DNA of 64,000 nt from Pyxicephalus adspersus (lineage: Eukaryota; Chordata; Amphibia; Anura; Pyxicephalidae): assembly GCF_032062135.1 (NCBI RefSeq), contig NC_092862.1, forward strand, positions 97,005,283 through 97,069,282, read 5' to 3'. The notes below the pieces were generated by a model. The model ran no database searches and was not told where the DNA came from. It saw nothing but the letters and a program-made list of their open reading frames with translations. Positions 11,852 through 24,440 of this stretch are shown here, piece after piece (within the stretch, counting starts at the first letter, position 1; the number at the start of each line of letters is the position of its first letter). The position numbers and the translations under genes are program-made.

Positions 11852-14800
11852 ATATCCAGCATTAAAAATCATTTTAGGTAAACCTTCATAAAAAAGGGTC
11901 CTTTGGAAGTTAAATAATGCATTTTATTTAAAATTAAAAAAAAAAAAAAAACACTTGTCAGGTTGCATTACTACTCTATTTTATTCATCTGTAGAACAAG
12001 GAAAATATTACAACAAAGTGGATACAAAAGTTCCAGTTTATCTCTGATACATTTGTTTCTCTTCTCTGATGTCTGAACAGTGCTTGTTAAATACAGAATC
12101 AGACTTACATACTTGGACAGAAGCAGCTTCTACAGCCAGCCAACTTGCACAGTAACTGTAGCTGTCATTTTTGGCAGATTTCGTTTTCAAGCAAAGTGCA
12201 TATGTAAAACTTCTCTCCCATATTCATTTCACTGCAGCAAAAACAGCAAGTGTTTAGGGCGACAGTGGCTGCCGCCATAGAAAACCCAGTTACTATTTCT
12301 ATATACTGAATATGTCCCAGGTTGTAAACAGACATTCAAAATTTTAAAAAGATTTTTGGTAGAATTACACTCTAAACCTATTTTAATAAAATGTTGTAAT
12401 AATGTGTTTTGGTAAAGTTAAACATAATTCACTAGTATGATTATTAAACTTCCAGCATCATGGAAACAGTGTTTGTAAAAATGTGATTAATGTTAACTTT
12501 AATGGAGACTTCCAAGTCCCCACCTCCATTTTTTACTGTCACCGTGATTGACTGCTGCATCAGGACACCAAGAAGTAAAGTGAGTCTTCTTCTAAATGTA
12601 CCTCTAAATGTTGCATGTAGCAGAAGGTAATTGTCACATCTTTCACTAGTTTATTAATGTCCATTTATGTTCTTAAAAATATCATCCTTCAATAACACCT
12701 TTTTTTCTCCTATATTTTCCACCTATTTTTATGTCGACATATAGCACTTGACATTATTTCTAAGAAAAGTGTCATAAGATAATAACACGTGCTTCTGCCA
12801 GACAGAATTATGTTTCTGAGGGACATTTGACAGAACATTTTACAGATTATACATTACTTGTACTTGGCATACAAACATTTTTAGGTTTCTCCTTTTTTTT
12901 TTAATAATATATTTTATATATTTTTTTATTTTATAACTATTTATTTAAAAGCTTTTTAAATTATAAATATTTAGAATAGTGTGCACTTATGATGATAATG
13001 TCATTAAGCATTATATATTGCATATTATGGCAGGCTTTCCTGGCAAAAAAACAACCAGCACTGGGATGTCTGCTCTTCATTCACTTACTGGCATTTCAGT
13101 CTTTACCTGATCTTCTGATTTGGGAATCCTTGCTCTTCATTGGCTTGTTTAGGATGATGTAACTCCCAAAAATGACCTGTAAACCATTCAAAAAAAAAAA
13201 CAAAATCTCTGACAGACTGTTTCAGTTAGCTTTGACATCTAAGACTTGACAATCTCTTCTGTCATTAAAAAGCCAATTTTATTGGAACTTAGAAACCAGA
13301 ATTTTCATTCTCTTTATATAAAGTCTAGATGGCCTATCAATGAAAAGTTTACAGAAAAGGAGATGTGATGTGAGAATCTCTGGCGAAGGCATCTGGAGGT
13401 GGACAGATTCCAAGATATTTTTGGTTAAGGTGAAGCTTGGCCACACCATTCTGCCCCCTGCTCCAGCAAGGCAGCTCATCATTGTGATATACCAATAGAA
13501 ATATATGTAAAGTGGCCAGAAGTAGGTAAGCTTTTACACTACTAGAAAATGCCAAAGCAGTGCAGGCCCGAATAAACACTTTAAACTATGAAGACTCGGG
13601 GTATGTACAGACAACTGCCATTACCAAACATGAAATTCTGGTTTAGTTTGAGCTGTAAAAATTTGGGTTGTGAATTTTTATTTCTTTACAATTCTCTATT
13701 AGTTTCTTTGATATCAACCTAGTGTGATTACTTTAGCAGTCAATGCAAATGACTGAAGTTACAATTTACCCTTAAAGTCAATATGCAATTTGAGCTTTTC
13801 AGAGTTTCACAACTCCAGAATTATTTAATAATATATTATGATCAGATAAGTTTGTTAAATAATTATACCGTTTCTATATGATTATAGCTTCTCAAATAAG
13901 AAGCTGCCAAGTAAAAAGTTTGTCAATATTTGGTTTTGGCTTTCAGTCTTGTCCTTCAGTAACAATATACTATGGTTTATTTAATCAGTAAATGGCGGTA
14001 AATGAAGCTTTCAGAAACATTAGCACTGCAGAAAGACAAGAACTGAAAATAGATGCTAAGTGTGCCTTGTGGTTTATAATTGCAGCCTAGGGCCTAATCA
14101 CCCTAATTAATAGCTGCTTACTCAGGACCTCTGTGTAATGATCCCAGTGTGAGCATGAATTTTTCTGGCAGTTTTGCAAAAAAATGTCAGAAGGATAAAG
14201 AGTCTCCAGGGAGAAGAACTGAGCTCACACAGTTGAAATGCCATTTACTAACCACAAGTACATCAGTGCATGATCAGATAGCATCTACACAGACCACAAG
14301 AAGGGCAGTGGTGGTTTATGAGGTAATCAGAGATAGATCTATTTCACCTCCCGACACTCAGGCACACTTCATATTCTCGGGTGACAGGCAGAGATTTTTA
14401 TGGACCATTAGTATTTTTTCCAACAAATTAATTATTATAAGGTCATTCCACACATGAACGAAAAATAGTATATATTATGTTTAAACTATAACATTTTTTG
14501 GTTATTGAAATTTAATTTCACTTCTTTTATTATTTATATAGTGGTTTTGTATGCAATGGCTATTTACAAGTATGTAGTAAATACACAAGGTGCCTACATA
14601 TACAGAAAACAGGAAGCAAAGGAGTGACAGGCTCTTTTTATGTTGGAGCAGAAGTTTATTTTGCAAAATGAAAACTTTTTTTTTATAGAATGTGTTAACA
14701 TTTCTAGAGTGAGTCATCTTCATTACTACCCTGGTGACTATTTTTATTAGATGCAATTAAGGAAAATGAGAAAAAGAGGAAATACCATCAGTCTTGATTC

Positions 14801-16825
14801 ATGAACTTACTTAGATAGTCAGTCCGGTTGAATAATAAGCTTCATGTCCCCAAACTGGACGTGCATGTATATATATTAAGATAAATTAAGTTGCAGTTCA
14901 CTAATTGCCCTGATTGTGAATTAGATCCAATGGGTCAGAAAGGTGTTGGGGATGGTAGTCTGGATAGATTGAAGACATTGAGTGTCACTGAGTTTAAAAG
15001 TCTTTTTGGCCCATCAAGTGATATGGATATTAAAGATGAGAGAGACAGAGGCATTGTTGGATCATAACAAGGAGTTGATGTCACAGTTGGGGTTCCAGAC
15101 TAGTGAGTGCTGGATTCCAAAAATGTATCTACGCATGAGTATGGTGCTTGTTATATTAGAAGATGTATTTTTCCCAAATATATGTAACAATGTTTCCTGG
15201 AACCCTAGGGATCCCTAGAGACTGCTTTCAGGTAGGTTTAACTGACACCAATGAGGTATCTGTAAGGGTGACATTCTTTCCACTGGTCAGCATTGTAAGA
15301 GGCATTCACCCTTTGACCACCTGAAAGTTATTTCAAGGGTTCCCCATGTTAATAAGATTGAGAAAACCAAACTATGAGTTAAAGCTGAAGTGGTTTTTGA
15401 TAACACAGATTTATTATTGGAGATGATCAGTCTACCAATTGATGTGTCTAAGTGTGTCCATATGATGGCATCTAGTGCCGAACTAACTCCTTACAATATG
15501 ATTGTGCCTTTGGCAAAATGCTTGAGATGTGTTCAGTACTGGTGTTACATATCCAGCAAGTGAGGTTTTTGTTATTGCACTTGGGAACATTGTTGGTTTT
15601 CAAAATGTTGCATGAATTAGCTGGATGCCTGGTTTGGCTTTAATAACACTGGAAACGCATTTTATGTTGAGTTAGATCCTACACTTGTTTTTTACTAATT
15701 TTTGGGTGGTGAACCCAGAAATGACCCCAGTTTTTTGCTATCACATTCAGGTTTTAAGATACAGAGTATCCTCCATTTTTGTAAAAAAACATTCAAATTT
15801 TACATACAATGAAAAAATAATAAAACAATAACTTGAATGTACTGTTTATATAAATTTCTTTTGTTCATACAAGGATTTATTGTTACTCTATGACATTGTT
15901 TTTTACAGTAAAACATTTGAAAATGAATTGGGTAAGCGGTTAAAGTAAAAATGTACGCTTATAGCTTTTCCTGAAGTGTTCAGTGTTAGGACAATCCCAC
16001 CAGATGCTCCAACAATAGTCAGCCATCATATGTACATCTACCCTGATTCCATCCTTCCATGACCTTCACCTTTGTTCACCTTGCTCATCACTGATGCACC
16101 AAGGTTTTCCGGGAAGTTAGAAAGATGGCTATGCAGAAAATGCACCTCGATGCCTATATTGCAACCAAGCATTTTGTAGCTCTCCAAGAGACATAAGTCA
16201 GAAGTTTTTGCTGAATAAATATTTTAACTGCCTAAAATAATGATGATTAGGGAACATGATGTGAGAATTTTCAGTGTTAATTGGCTGTCTGATTAATGTG
16301 TGAAGAGACACAAGGGAAAAGGTACAGTGTAAACTAAGTCATGAATGTGTAAAAGGTTGGTTCTAACACAAGATGGTGACAAGGAAGAATATCTGTATTT
16401 AATGATCTGCATTTAAACAAAGCCTGGTGATTTGTAGAAAATTTTTTAAATTTTCCCTATCGATAATGTTTTTACACTTACTATGGGATAAATGTACTGC
16501 TTCTTCAGTAGTGCACTTTTTATGTATCTGCATGAATTTTGTAAATTGATATTGCTCTGATATATTCAGCAATACTTTGTGGGTAACAATCACCAATTCA
16601 CATCCATTCCTGCTCCTGAGGAACCTGCAAAATAGAGTGTTTGTTTTTGTATACTTTATATAATAGTATACAGTCTTTATTCCTAGTATCACCACTAATG
16701 GTAGCAAAGTTTTTTTTTTATTTGATAAGATATTTACCAGATACACAAGCAAAAAAAACCTGTAAAGGTTCACTGCTATCTTTCAAAACATTTTTCAGTT
16801 TTTGATTTACAAACCAAGTATATAC
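11852..16825. other. Intron with a degenerate repeat near 15.2-15.35 kb
   Basis: Mostly unrecognised. AT-rich low-complexity sequence occupies 12890-12980. Around 15190-15350 the phrases TTTCCTGGAACCCTAGGGAT and GTAAGAGGCATTCACCC look like an old dispersed repeat that I recall from frog genomes. The longest open frame (16399-16773, minus, 124 codons) is AT-driven and has no family motif. A TAAT-rich stretch at 13975-14160 is listed separately. Confidence 0.4.
13975..14160. other. Candidate conserved non-coding element
   Basis: The stretch is repeat-free by eye, of mixed composition, and contains clustered homeodomain-type TAAT cores (GCCTAATCACCCTAATTAAT). This resembles intronic enhancers of developmental genes, but conservation was not tested, so it is only a pointer. 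Confidence 0.18.
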
Positions 16826-16828
16826 CAG

Positions 16829-17243
16829 GGGGGTCAAGTTCCAAATCTGGCCCCCAACATTCTTTTGTTTGGCCCCCAAAGGAATCTTAAATATGAATTG
16901 GAGCTAGCTTGCCACTGCATTGAAATAGCTTCGCTACTACAATTCCCAGCATCACTCTCGTATAGAGTGATGCTGGGAATTGTATAGACCTGTCACCTCT
17001 CTGCCTATGCGTGGCCCCGCATTGGACTGTTTTATAGACGCAAGTAATGCCAGGAATTGTAGTAGCGGCATCACTTGCGTCTATAGACCTGCGGCCTCTC
17101 TGCCAATGCGTGGCCCCCCATTGGACTGTTTAATAGACGCAGGGAATTGTAGTAGCAGTGCTTTTTCAGTTTTCAAGTTTGACCCGCGACTTTGTCAAAG
17201 TTTTTTATTTTGTCCCACTGTGTATTTGACTTTGACAGCCCTG
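16829..17243. mobile_element. hAT/Charlie-like element with an internal tandem duplication
   Basis: The right end in reverse reads CAGGGCTGTCAAAGTCAAAT; the left end reads CAGGGGGGTCAAGTTCCAAA, then TCTGGCCCCCAAC, in the style of Charlie-like elements. A unit beginning TATAGACCTG and running through CCTCTCTGCC and ATTGGACTGTTT to ATAGACGCA occurs twice, 99 bases apart (16983 and 17082). A perfect 20-bp hairpin lies at 16939-16983. No transposase is encoded. Confidence 0.65.
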
Positions 17244-17395
17244 AAGTAGACATTCAAAGAAATCAGGCTGTAAAATAGAACCAAACCTCTAAAAATTGTT
17301 ACAATCAAACATTTTCTTCCAGATTTATGCTTTTCAAACAGTGCCTACGAACAATAAAAACTGCTAAAACACAGTTTTTTTTTAGAATAGACATA

Positions 17396-18815
17396 GTTTT
17401 TTATTTTAATAATTTTTATTGAAAGTAAAGACAGGGGACACAGGATCAGTACAGTGTTACCAAATACAAAGTAATTGTCTTAAAACCAGTAGTGCAGTTC
17501 ACATAGCGCCATAGACCATTATCTATTTGAGTTTTGTTAACTAGCAAGGGAGATGTTAGGAGATTTCCATGCTTTAGCCAGTGCAATTCTAGCTGCCAAC
17601 AGTATATAACACAACTTTTAGGGTATTTTGGTTCAAGCATTTCAATTTTACCTAAAGGTGCACTTTCCAAACTCAGAGACAATGAGGTTAGTAACAAATG
17701 AGATTTGCTGGAAGACCCTAGTCCAGTATTCCTGTGCCACAGGACAGGACCACCAGATTTGCTGCCCATGCCCCTGCATCCCCTGAAAAAGAGTCTGGGA
17801 GAGCCAAGGAAGCACCAAGCAATCTTGGTTGGCACTAGATACCAATGTAGTATAACTTTTTATAGTTCTGTGCAACCAAGCCCACATTTAGAGAGATCTT
17901 GGAAAAATTGCATGCCATGTAAAACCACTCCTCCACCTCCTAAGATTTATTATAGGAAAGCTAGGAAAAGTGTGGCAAAAAAGATAATAGGAATCTAACC
18001 AGTGGAATCTGCTAGGGATTTGCATGAACTCAGGGAATAATATTGTAAAGAGGGCAGCCCTGGGCCATCTTAGAGTGGACAAAGTGTAGGTGGGCTGTAA
18101 GTGAGACAGTTCTTTGGATTGTGTTAAATGATCAAAACTTTGAATAAACCCACCTGAGCAGGCCTTAGCTTCTATGTTAACTCATTGGGGTTCTCTGGAT
18201 GTTAGGGTAGTGCGACAAAGCTGGGCCACTTGGCCAGCCCCATAATAGTATTGGTAATATGGAACCCCAAGGCCTCCCTTAGACTGGGGGTAGAGCATTG
18301 TGGAATGCTTTGGATCGCTTTGTGGCCCCAAATAAATTTTAAAACCTTAGTTTGAAGTAGGTCTAGGGACCTACACAGTAAGGAGATTGGGAGTGTGCAA
18401 AAGAAATAGAGTACTCTGGGAAGTAAATTCATCTTGACTGCTGCCACCCTGCCCAGCCATGATGAAGACCAGATCAGGAAGACCATCTGGCAAGGTCAGC
18501 AAAAATCAGTTTGAACAAGGGTCCATAATTTGCTTGATATAGCATGCGGGAGCCAGAAGGGAGCTTGATCCCCAGGTATGGTCAAGCATCTTTTGTGCCT
18601 CTCAAAGTCAAAGATTATCAGAGTGTGGTTAGTTAATGTTAATATTCATATTCATGGACATTGACTTGGAGTTGTCAACCTGCAAACCCAACAGTGATGC
18701 AAACTGTTCCAAGGTCTTGGACAAGGGATATCAGAAGGGGGGTGAGGTATATCAGAATATTGTCAGCAAAAAATTTACATTTTAAGGTCTACCTCCCGAC
18801 ATAAGGTACCTCTGA
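17396..18815 (-). mobile_element. L1-type LINE, 5'-truncated ORF2 3' end
   Basis: Read on the minus strand this is the C-terminal part of an L1-type reverse transcriptase ORF2. The catalytic-loop motif appears as FADNILIYL (near 18740-18775), followed by LEQFASLLGLQVDNSKS, then SSWLGRVAAVKMNLLPRVLY and LKFIWG (18202-18486), and a Cys/His-type segment with GQQIWWSCPVAQEYW (about 17690-17790). Several frameshifts and stops separate these, so it is dead. The second catalytic Asp is Asn here. The 3' end is AT-rich (reverse of TTTATTTTAATAATTTTTATTG is A-rich), consistent with a decayed tail. A related copy lies at 38.2 kb. Confidence 0.85.
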
Positions 18816-19115
18816 TGTTAGGACAGAGACATACTTTGTCCTAAAAATTTGTGTGCACTCTGTTGTGCATTTTCTATACAGTGTATAGTACTGCCCATTC
18901 CTGGCATCTGTAAGTAGGGGCAGGTGCCAGAGACAGTGATAACACTGAACAATGGGGGACTCTGTAGTGGTGCAGATGATAGTAGCAACAGAGAATGGAA
19001 GAATCTTTTTTTTAGATAAAGTTTCCCTTTTTTGACTAGCTACTGGCTTTGACTTTGACTACTGGCTTTGTTTATCAACTACGCTTTTTGATTGCCATGT
19101 TATCACATTGCTTTG
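18816..19115. other. Intron between two elements, nothing certain
   Basis: Possibly the diverged upstream end of the LINE at 17.4-18.8 kb for its first part; I see no diagnostic motif. The right end abuts the TTAA-flanked GC-rich element. Confidence 0.35.
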
Positions 19116-20249
19116 TTAACCACCTAAGCGATAAGCCCGACCTTGGTACGGGCTTCAAAAAGTTACAATTATCGATGAAAATACAATTCTCAATTTCAAT
19201 TTCAATTATGAAAATACAGTGAGAAAAGTTCGGGTTTATCGATCACTTACCTGGTCCCGCTGCGATCGTCCATCGGTCGTGTTCCAGCGTCGTCCTCCAG
19301 CGTCGGGTGTCCTTTCCGGGAAGAAAAAGCCGGCCGGCTTCTTCTTCTAAACTAAGCCGGCCGGCTTCTTCTCCCCCTGTGCGATGATCCAGCGTCGATC
19401 GCAAAAAAAATACTCACCTTCTCCCCGCAGCTCCTCCGGACACGTCTTCTCTCTTCTTTCTTCATCCGGCGAGTGCAGTGACGATCACCGGGGTTTCCCG
19501 GTGACGTCGCTGCATGAGTCGGTGCGGGAGGGAGGCGGGGCGGGAAATTCAAAATTTTGAATTGTGTTCCTTTGCATTGAACTCAATACAAAAAAGCTGT
19601 ATTGAGTCCAATACAAAGAAATCCTTATATAATATATATATAATTGTATTATATATATATTATATAGGCTACAGTACATTACATTATACACTATTTTTTT
19701 TTTTAACTTTTTTTTGTTTTTGTTTTTTTTTAAGATTTTTTTTTTAAATAAAAAAAAAATTATTAAATTTTTAAAATTTTTGACATATTTTGGTGAGTTA
19801 TGCGGTAATTCAGTGAATTATAAGGAATTATTGAGTAATTCGGTGAATTATAGCCTACAATCTAAAATAAATTTCCATGCAAAAAATGTAACACTTTTTG
19901 CATGGAAGTTTGGAAAGAATTAGAATACCCGGCGTTTGCGTACGCGTCCCTTGGGGAATCCTGATGATGTCCGTGCGTGCGCCCGTCGATGGGGGTCGTA
20001 GCGGGAAATTTAAATATTTTGTATTGGATTCATTACAAAGTTCTGTATCCAGTCCAATACAAAATAATACAAAATATATTTATGTGGTTTTGTCTATAGG
20101 CATTTTTTATATTCATGATATCTACTAGAACCCTGTTCGGACATATTTCTGTAAGTTACAGGTCTACAATTTAAAAAAAAAAATTCATTAAAACCTGTAA
20201 CGCTTTTGGTACAGAAATCTAGACCTCAGTGTAACGCCCAGGTGGATAA
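19116..20249. mobile_element. TTAA-flanked GC/CpG-rich non-autonomous element, composite
   Basis: The left end is TTAA followed by CCACCTAAGCG; the right end is TAACGCCCAGGTGG followed by ATAA, a one-base variant of TTAA. The ends are inverted repeats, and TTAA targets are typical of piggyBac and Kolobok transposons. The first 400 bases are unusually CpG-rich. Two related segments are present: GCGGGAAATTCAAAATTTTG near 19540 and GCGGGAAATTTAAATATTTTG near 20000, each followed by pairs of CAATACAAA-type motifs, so the element looks like one copy joined to part of another. No transposase was seen. A relative is at the window's right end (63.3-63.9 kb), sharing CTTACCTGGTCCC. Confidence 0.65.
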
Positions 20250-21115
20250 TAAACAAAACATGATGAAAATATAACAACAACTTGAAAACCAAATATGTAA
20301 TAAATGATATAATTTATGACTCTTTTTTAATAATGATGAGATTAAATGTCATGAAATAAGTGAATATAGTGTGAAATAAGTGAATAATTTATTAACCAGT
20401 CATAAATTAGAGATAATCAATAAAAGATAAGAAAGGTATCAAAAGCATTAGGAAATAATAAAATTAACATTTTTTTCCCTTTGTATGTACTATAGTTGTA
20501 CACTTCTTTCCTTTCACACATAATACTTTGTGTGGAGTAAAAGTTTAAATGATCCTTAACCTTACAAGGTAACATTTTATAGGTTTTATCTATAAATCTA
20601 TTGCTCCGCTGATAAGCACAGATTTACTGCTTAGAAACTGTGACATTTACCTATAGAGTATGGATCTTTGGAATCTGATGCCACTATCCTGTGATACTTC
20701 TGAGCTTTGATGAGTAGATGGACTGAATTTCTTTAGAGAAATGCATTTTCTAAAATATCAGGCATCTGTGTATTATATGTTTTAAAGAGGACAATCAAAG
20801 TTGGTGGAAAATGATGTGCATATGTTACACATAGCGGTTTGACATCATCTTTTGTTATAGCATGAGACCTTATATTTAATATACAACAACTAATTATCTT
20901 TAAAGAATTGGTCTGTCCCAAATTGTAGGTTATATGGCAGCTGGCTGAATGAATGCAATTGAGTTCCTAGCTCTGCCCACCTACAAGCCAATATTATGGT
21001 TATTTTCTTCTCATAGCAGAATTGCAAATACTACATTTTAGAAATGTAGTAGGGGAAACGTTAGGTCATGGCAATGAGCTTTCTAAATAAAAAAAATCCA
21101 GCACAGTGACTCTAA
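20250..21115. other. Intron, nothing recognised
   Basis: AT-rich sequence without a recognisable element or open frame of interest. Confidence 0.45.
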
Positions 21116-21116
21116 A

Positions 21117-21240
21117 GGGCCTATTTATAAAGCAGTGAATCTGACATTCACTGAAACATTCTGTTTCAATGGCAGTAGTTGATTCTCCACCAGGTAATGT
21201 TTCAGTGAATGTCAGATTCAGTGCATTATAAATAGGCCCC
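21117..21240. mobile_element. Complete palindromic MITE, about 124 bp
   Basis: The left half (GGGCCTATTTATAAAGCAG, AATCTGACATTCACTGAAAC) is mirrored by the right half (GTTTCAGTGAATGTCAGATT, TTATAAATAGGCCC), giving arms of about 50 bases round a short centre. It is too short to code. A half copy lies at 881-940. Flanks contain CTAAA on both sides, so the target duplication is ambiguous. Confidence 0.8.
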
Positions 21241-22369
21241 TAAAAAACACTTAACACTGATAATTTGTCAATTTAGAAACATCTCATTATAGGTTTACTT
21301 TAAGATTGCCTTTGTTGCAAATTTATCGTTCTAAAGTAAAGACAGATCAGGTGACAGTATTAAGTTTGTGTCTGTTTCACAGCAAGGATAGTATATAATC
21401 AGAGAAGCTAGAAAACATTTATAACTAATTGCCCACTACCTTGACATGATGGTGCTTTAGTCCTAACTAACCCTTTACTTACAGGTTTTATATCAGATTG
21501 TTAGGTTTATTGGTTTCAATATACTGTTTTTATTTAATTTAAGGTTTTAGTTCATACATACACATAAAATATGTCCCTGCATATGACCTCAATGATTTCA
21601 TACATAATATTTCTATACAAACTTTCTATTGAGAAATCTAAGCACATACTCTTTTTATACGATATAAAGCAAGCAACTGCATTCATAAAAAATTCTGTTT
21701 GGGAAAGCAGAAAAAAAAATCTGTTTAGATTCTTATGTATTGTAATGTTTATAATGCAACATTTTCAATGGATATGAAAATGCAGCTGAATTTGAAATCT
21801 TCTATATTGCCGTTTCTGCTCCTCATTTTTTACCATTTCACACCTTGTCCGCATCTTGAACAAGCTTGTAAGTTTTCAGTGCATACATTTCTTCTGATGA
21901 TATATTGTCCTGGTGGAAAATTTCATTTACTGGCGGTGCCCTTTGCTGAACCTGTTGCTAGTCTGAGAACATGATAAGCGTATAAGTAGCATGCTACTTC
22001 ATTTATCATACATCGTTTGAGACACTCAAATATCTCATATGCAATTCTGAATTTTGCACTAGGGGAATTCACTAAACTAGCAGGCAAAAAAAATAAATTG
22101 CTCTTCTGTGCCATATGATTTTTATATAAAAATATACCGTGCATTTCTGGTGTAAGTTAACAAGCCTTTTTATTTAACAGTTTCTAAAACACAGAAAGTA
22201 AATCCTATTTACCAGCAGTGTAAACATTTTAGCAGATGGTGCTTAGCATGTATTTGAAAAAAAGGAGCAAACATTTATGTGTGGTGTATTTTAAGTCTTT
22301 TTATTTTTATTCAACTTCATACATATGCTCTATATACAGATTTGTATATACAGATATACAGATTTGTGT

Positions 22370-22409
<40 letters not shown>

Positions 22410-23038
22410 ATCCTATGTTTTGTTATAAGAATAACTTGACTGCTTTTTTACAAAATCAGTTTACAAAGAACAATCTTACTTTTATTTTCTTTCTTGCCCC
22501 AACAATTTTTTGTTTTATCTTTGATACACTTTTGTTCTTTTATGGTATTTCTTTAGTATTTGCCAGGACGAGGATAACATCAAGTGAACAGGCTAAAATT
22601 TTGGTTTAGAGAAATTATTTTTTTAATGAAACCTTTCTCTAATTTGTTTAAAAGTAAAGATACATTTTCATATCTTGGTTGTGTTACCTAGAATTTTCGT
22701 ATATGTTTATTTTTGTCTTGCAAATTAACAATAATTTATCAAAACCTTAAAGACATCAGCATGGTGTTTTCTCTCAACATGTTTAGCAATATTTTATATT
22801 ATCAGCATACATTTTAATACTGTGCATGTCAAGTTTTATGCATGTGCATGTCAAGAATGTGAAGGAGATTTTGTGAATTAGTGCTGAATTTTTTGTCTGT
22901 AATTTGTACAAAACCCATAAAGGTTCCAGGACAATAAAACAGAGAAAAGCATAAGAGAAGTAAAAGCCACATGATCCCTAGACTTGCTTCCCTGTAGAGA
23001 TCATGAGCTCTTTACACATTTATCTATATAGAATGAAA
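21241..23038. other. Intron with a TA microsatellite
   Basis: AT-rich intron. The only clear feature is the TA run at 22372-22407. The short open frames 22236-22439 and 22325-22609 both cross that run and are artefacts. Confidence 0.45.
22372..22407. repeat. (TA)n microsatellite
   Basis: About 36 bases of alternating A and T. Confidence 0.95.
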
Positions 23039-23352
23039 TACCGTATTTTTCGCCGTATAAGACACACTTTTTCTCCCCCAAAACTAGGGGGGGGGGGGGG
23101 GAGTGGGTGCATCTTATACGGCAAACGCCGTTTTAAAAAATAATTAAAACAACATACTCACCCGATACCCCGATCCTGCGTACGTCTCCTCTTCTCTCCT
23201 CTCCTCGATGCTGGCTGCAGCGCGTGTCTCCTCCTTCCTGCAGAGCACAGCAAGAAGAAGCCGGCAAGAATCTTTTTTTTCTAGATTTTCCTCTTTTAAA
23301 ATTGGGTGCGTCCTATATTCCGGAGCGTCTTATATGGCGAAAAATACGGTAC
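23039..23352. mobile_element. MITE with TACCGTATTTTTCG termini
   Basis: The left end is TACCGTATTTTTCGCCGTAT then AAGACACAC; the right end in reverse is TACCGTATTTTTCGCCATAT then AAGACGCTC. TA is shared at both edges, compatible with a TA target duplication as in Tc1/mariner-type elements, but superfamily assignment is tentative. The interior holds a G15 run (about 23086-23101), CT-rich sequence and no transposase. Confidence 0.8.
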
Positions 23353-24440
23353 TTAACTTCCTTACATTTTTAGGGAGAATATATTGTTTAATAATGACTG
23401 TAATATAGACATAAAATGCTGAGAGCTGTGCTATATCACAAATGTAGATCTCATATATGGTCACACAATAACGAGACATATGCTGTAACTTTTAATATGT
23501 TCTTTTCAAAATACACAATTTATTACAATATATATCTACTGGTTTTAATGAATAGTGTTTCTGGTTGTGAATAACTCTGTAGGAATAAGTAGGACAGAAA
23601 TAAACATGTGTTTCTCTGAGGTCCACAAATGCATTTTATTTGTCAAATAATTTCTTATTTAGTAGAGAAATCAGCAAAAATGCATTGTAATCCCCCTTGC
23701 CATTAAGGCTGCAGGTTACTGAATGAAACTGCCATGGCAGACAAAACCAGGCCCCCTCAACTAGCTTGTCAATATTGGATTAGTCGATGTTGAAATGTAA
23801 TTCTTTTATATATACATAAATATTTTTGATTACAAAGTGACATCTCACCTATTTTAAGTGGCTGCAAACCTAAATGCTCTTTTCACGGATCTAGTTTGGA
23901 AATTTCCTCCCAAATCAAAAGAGAGTGCAGTGTATTAATTAGGGAATGTTCCTAAATACTTTTTTCTATGCTTTTGTTCACATTGCCTGCATACTTTTTT
24001 GATAATCTGAAGGGCATGATGGTAGGTGGGGCACAAGTGTCTGCAAATGTTACCATGGAGCCTTCTTTTACTTATGATCCGAAACACATACACAAATGGT
24101 GGCAACGTTTCAGGATTAACATACATTTTTTTAGCATAATTTAGTTTTTTTTATGGAAACACAACACACATTTAGCTTTGCAAATTTAATTAGAAATACT
24201 TTGTGTTTTATATTTTATGTGCACCAGCTATGCCTTTCTAAATTAAGTTGCTTAAGTCCTTACTTTTTTCTATTCAGTTACACTTCTTGACAATTGTCCA
24301 TATGATTAATATATTTACTGTATTTGGAGTCACACAGCTAACATTTTTTTCCTATGTGTTGGTTCTATTATTTTGACCTCTTGAAAGAAAATATGGCATA
24401 TAACATAGTGAAAAAAAGCGAAACTAAACTGAAAATTAAA
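23353..24440. other. Intron, nothing recognised
   Basis: AT-rich sequence. The minus-strand open frame at 23935-24126 has no recognisable domain. Confidence 0.45.

Noticed and set aside
16399..16773. Minus-strand open frame of 124 codons
   Set aside because: AT-driven composition, no domain, no splice or promoter context.
19352..19552. Arg/Pro-rich minus open frame in a CpG-rich block, possible promoter or first exon
   Set aside because: The block is the GC-rich part of a TTAA-flanked repeat with a relative at 63.4 kb.
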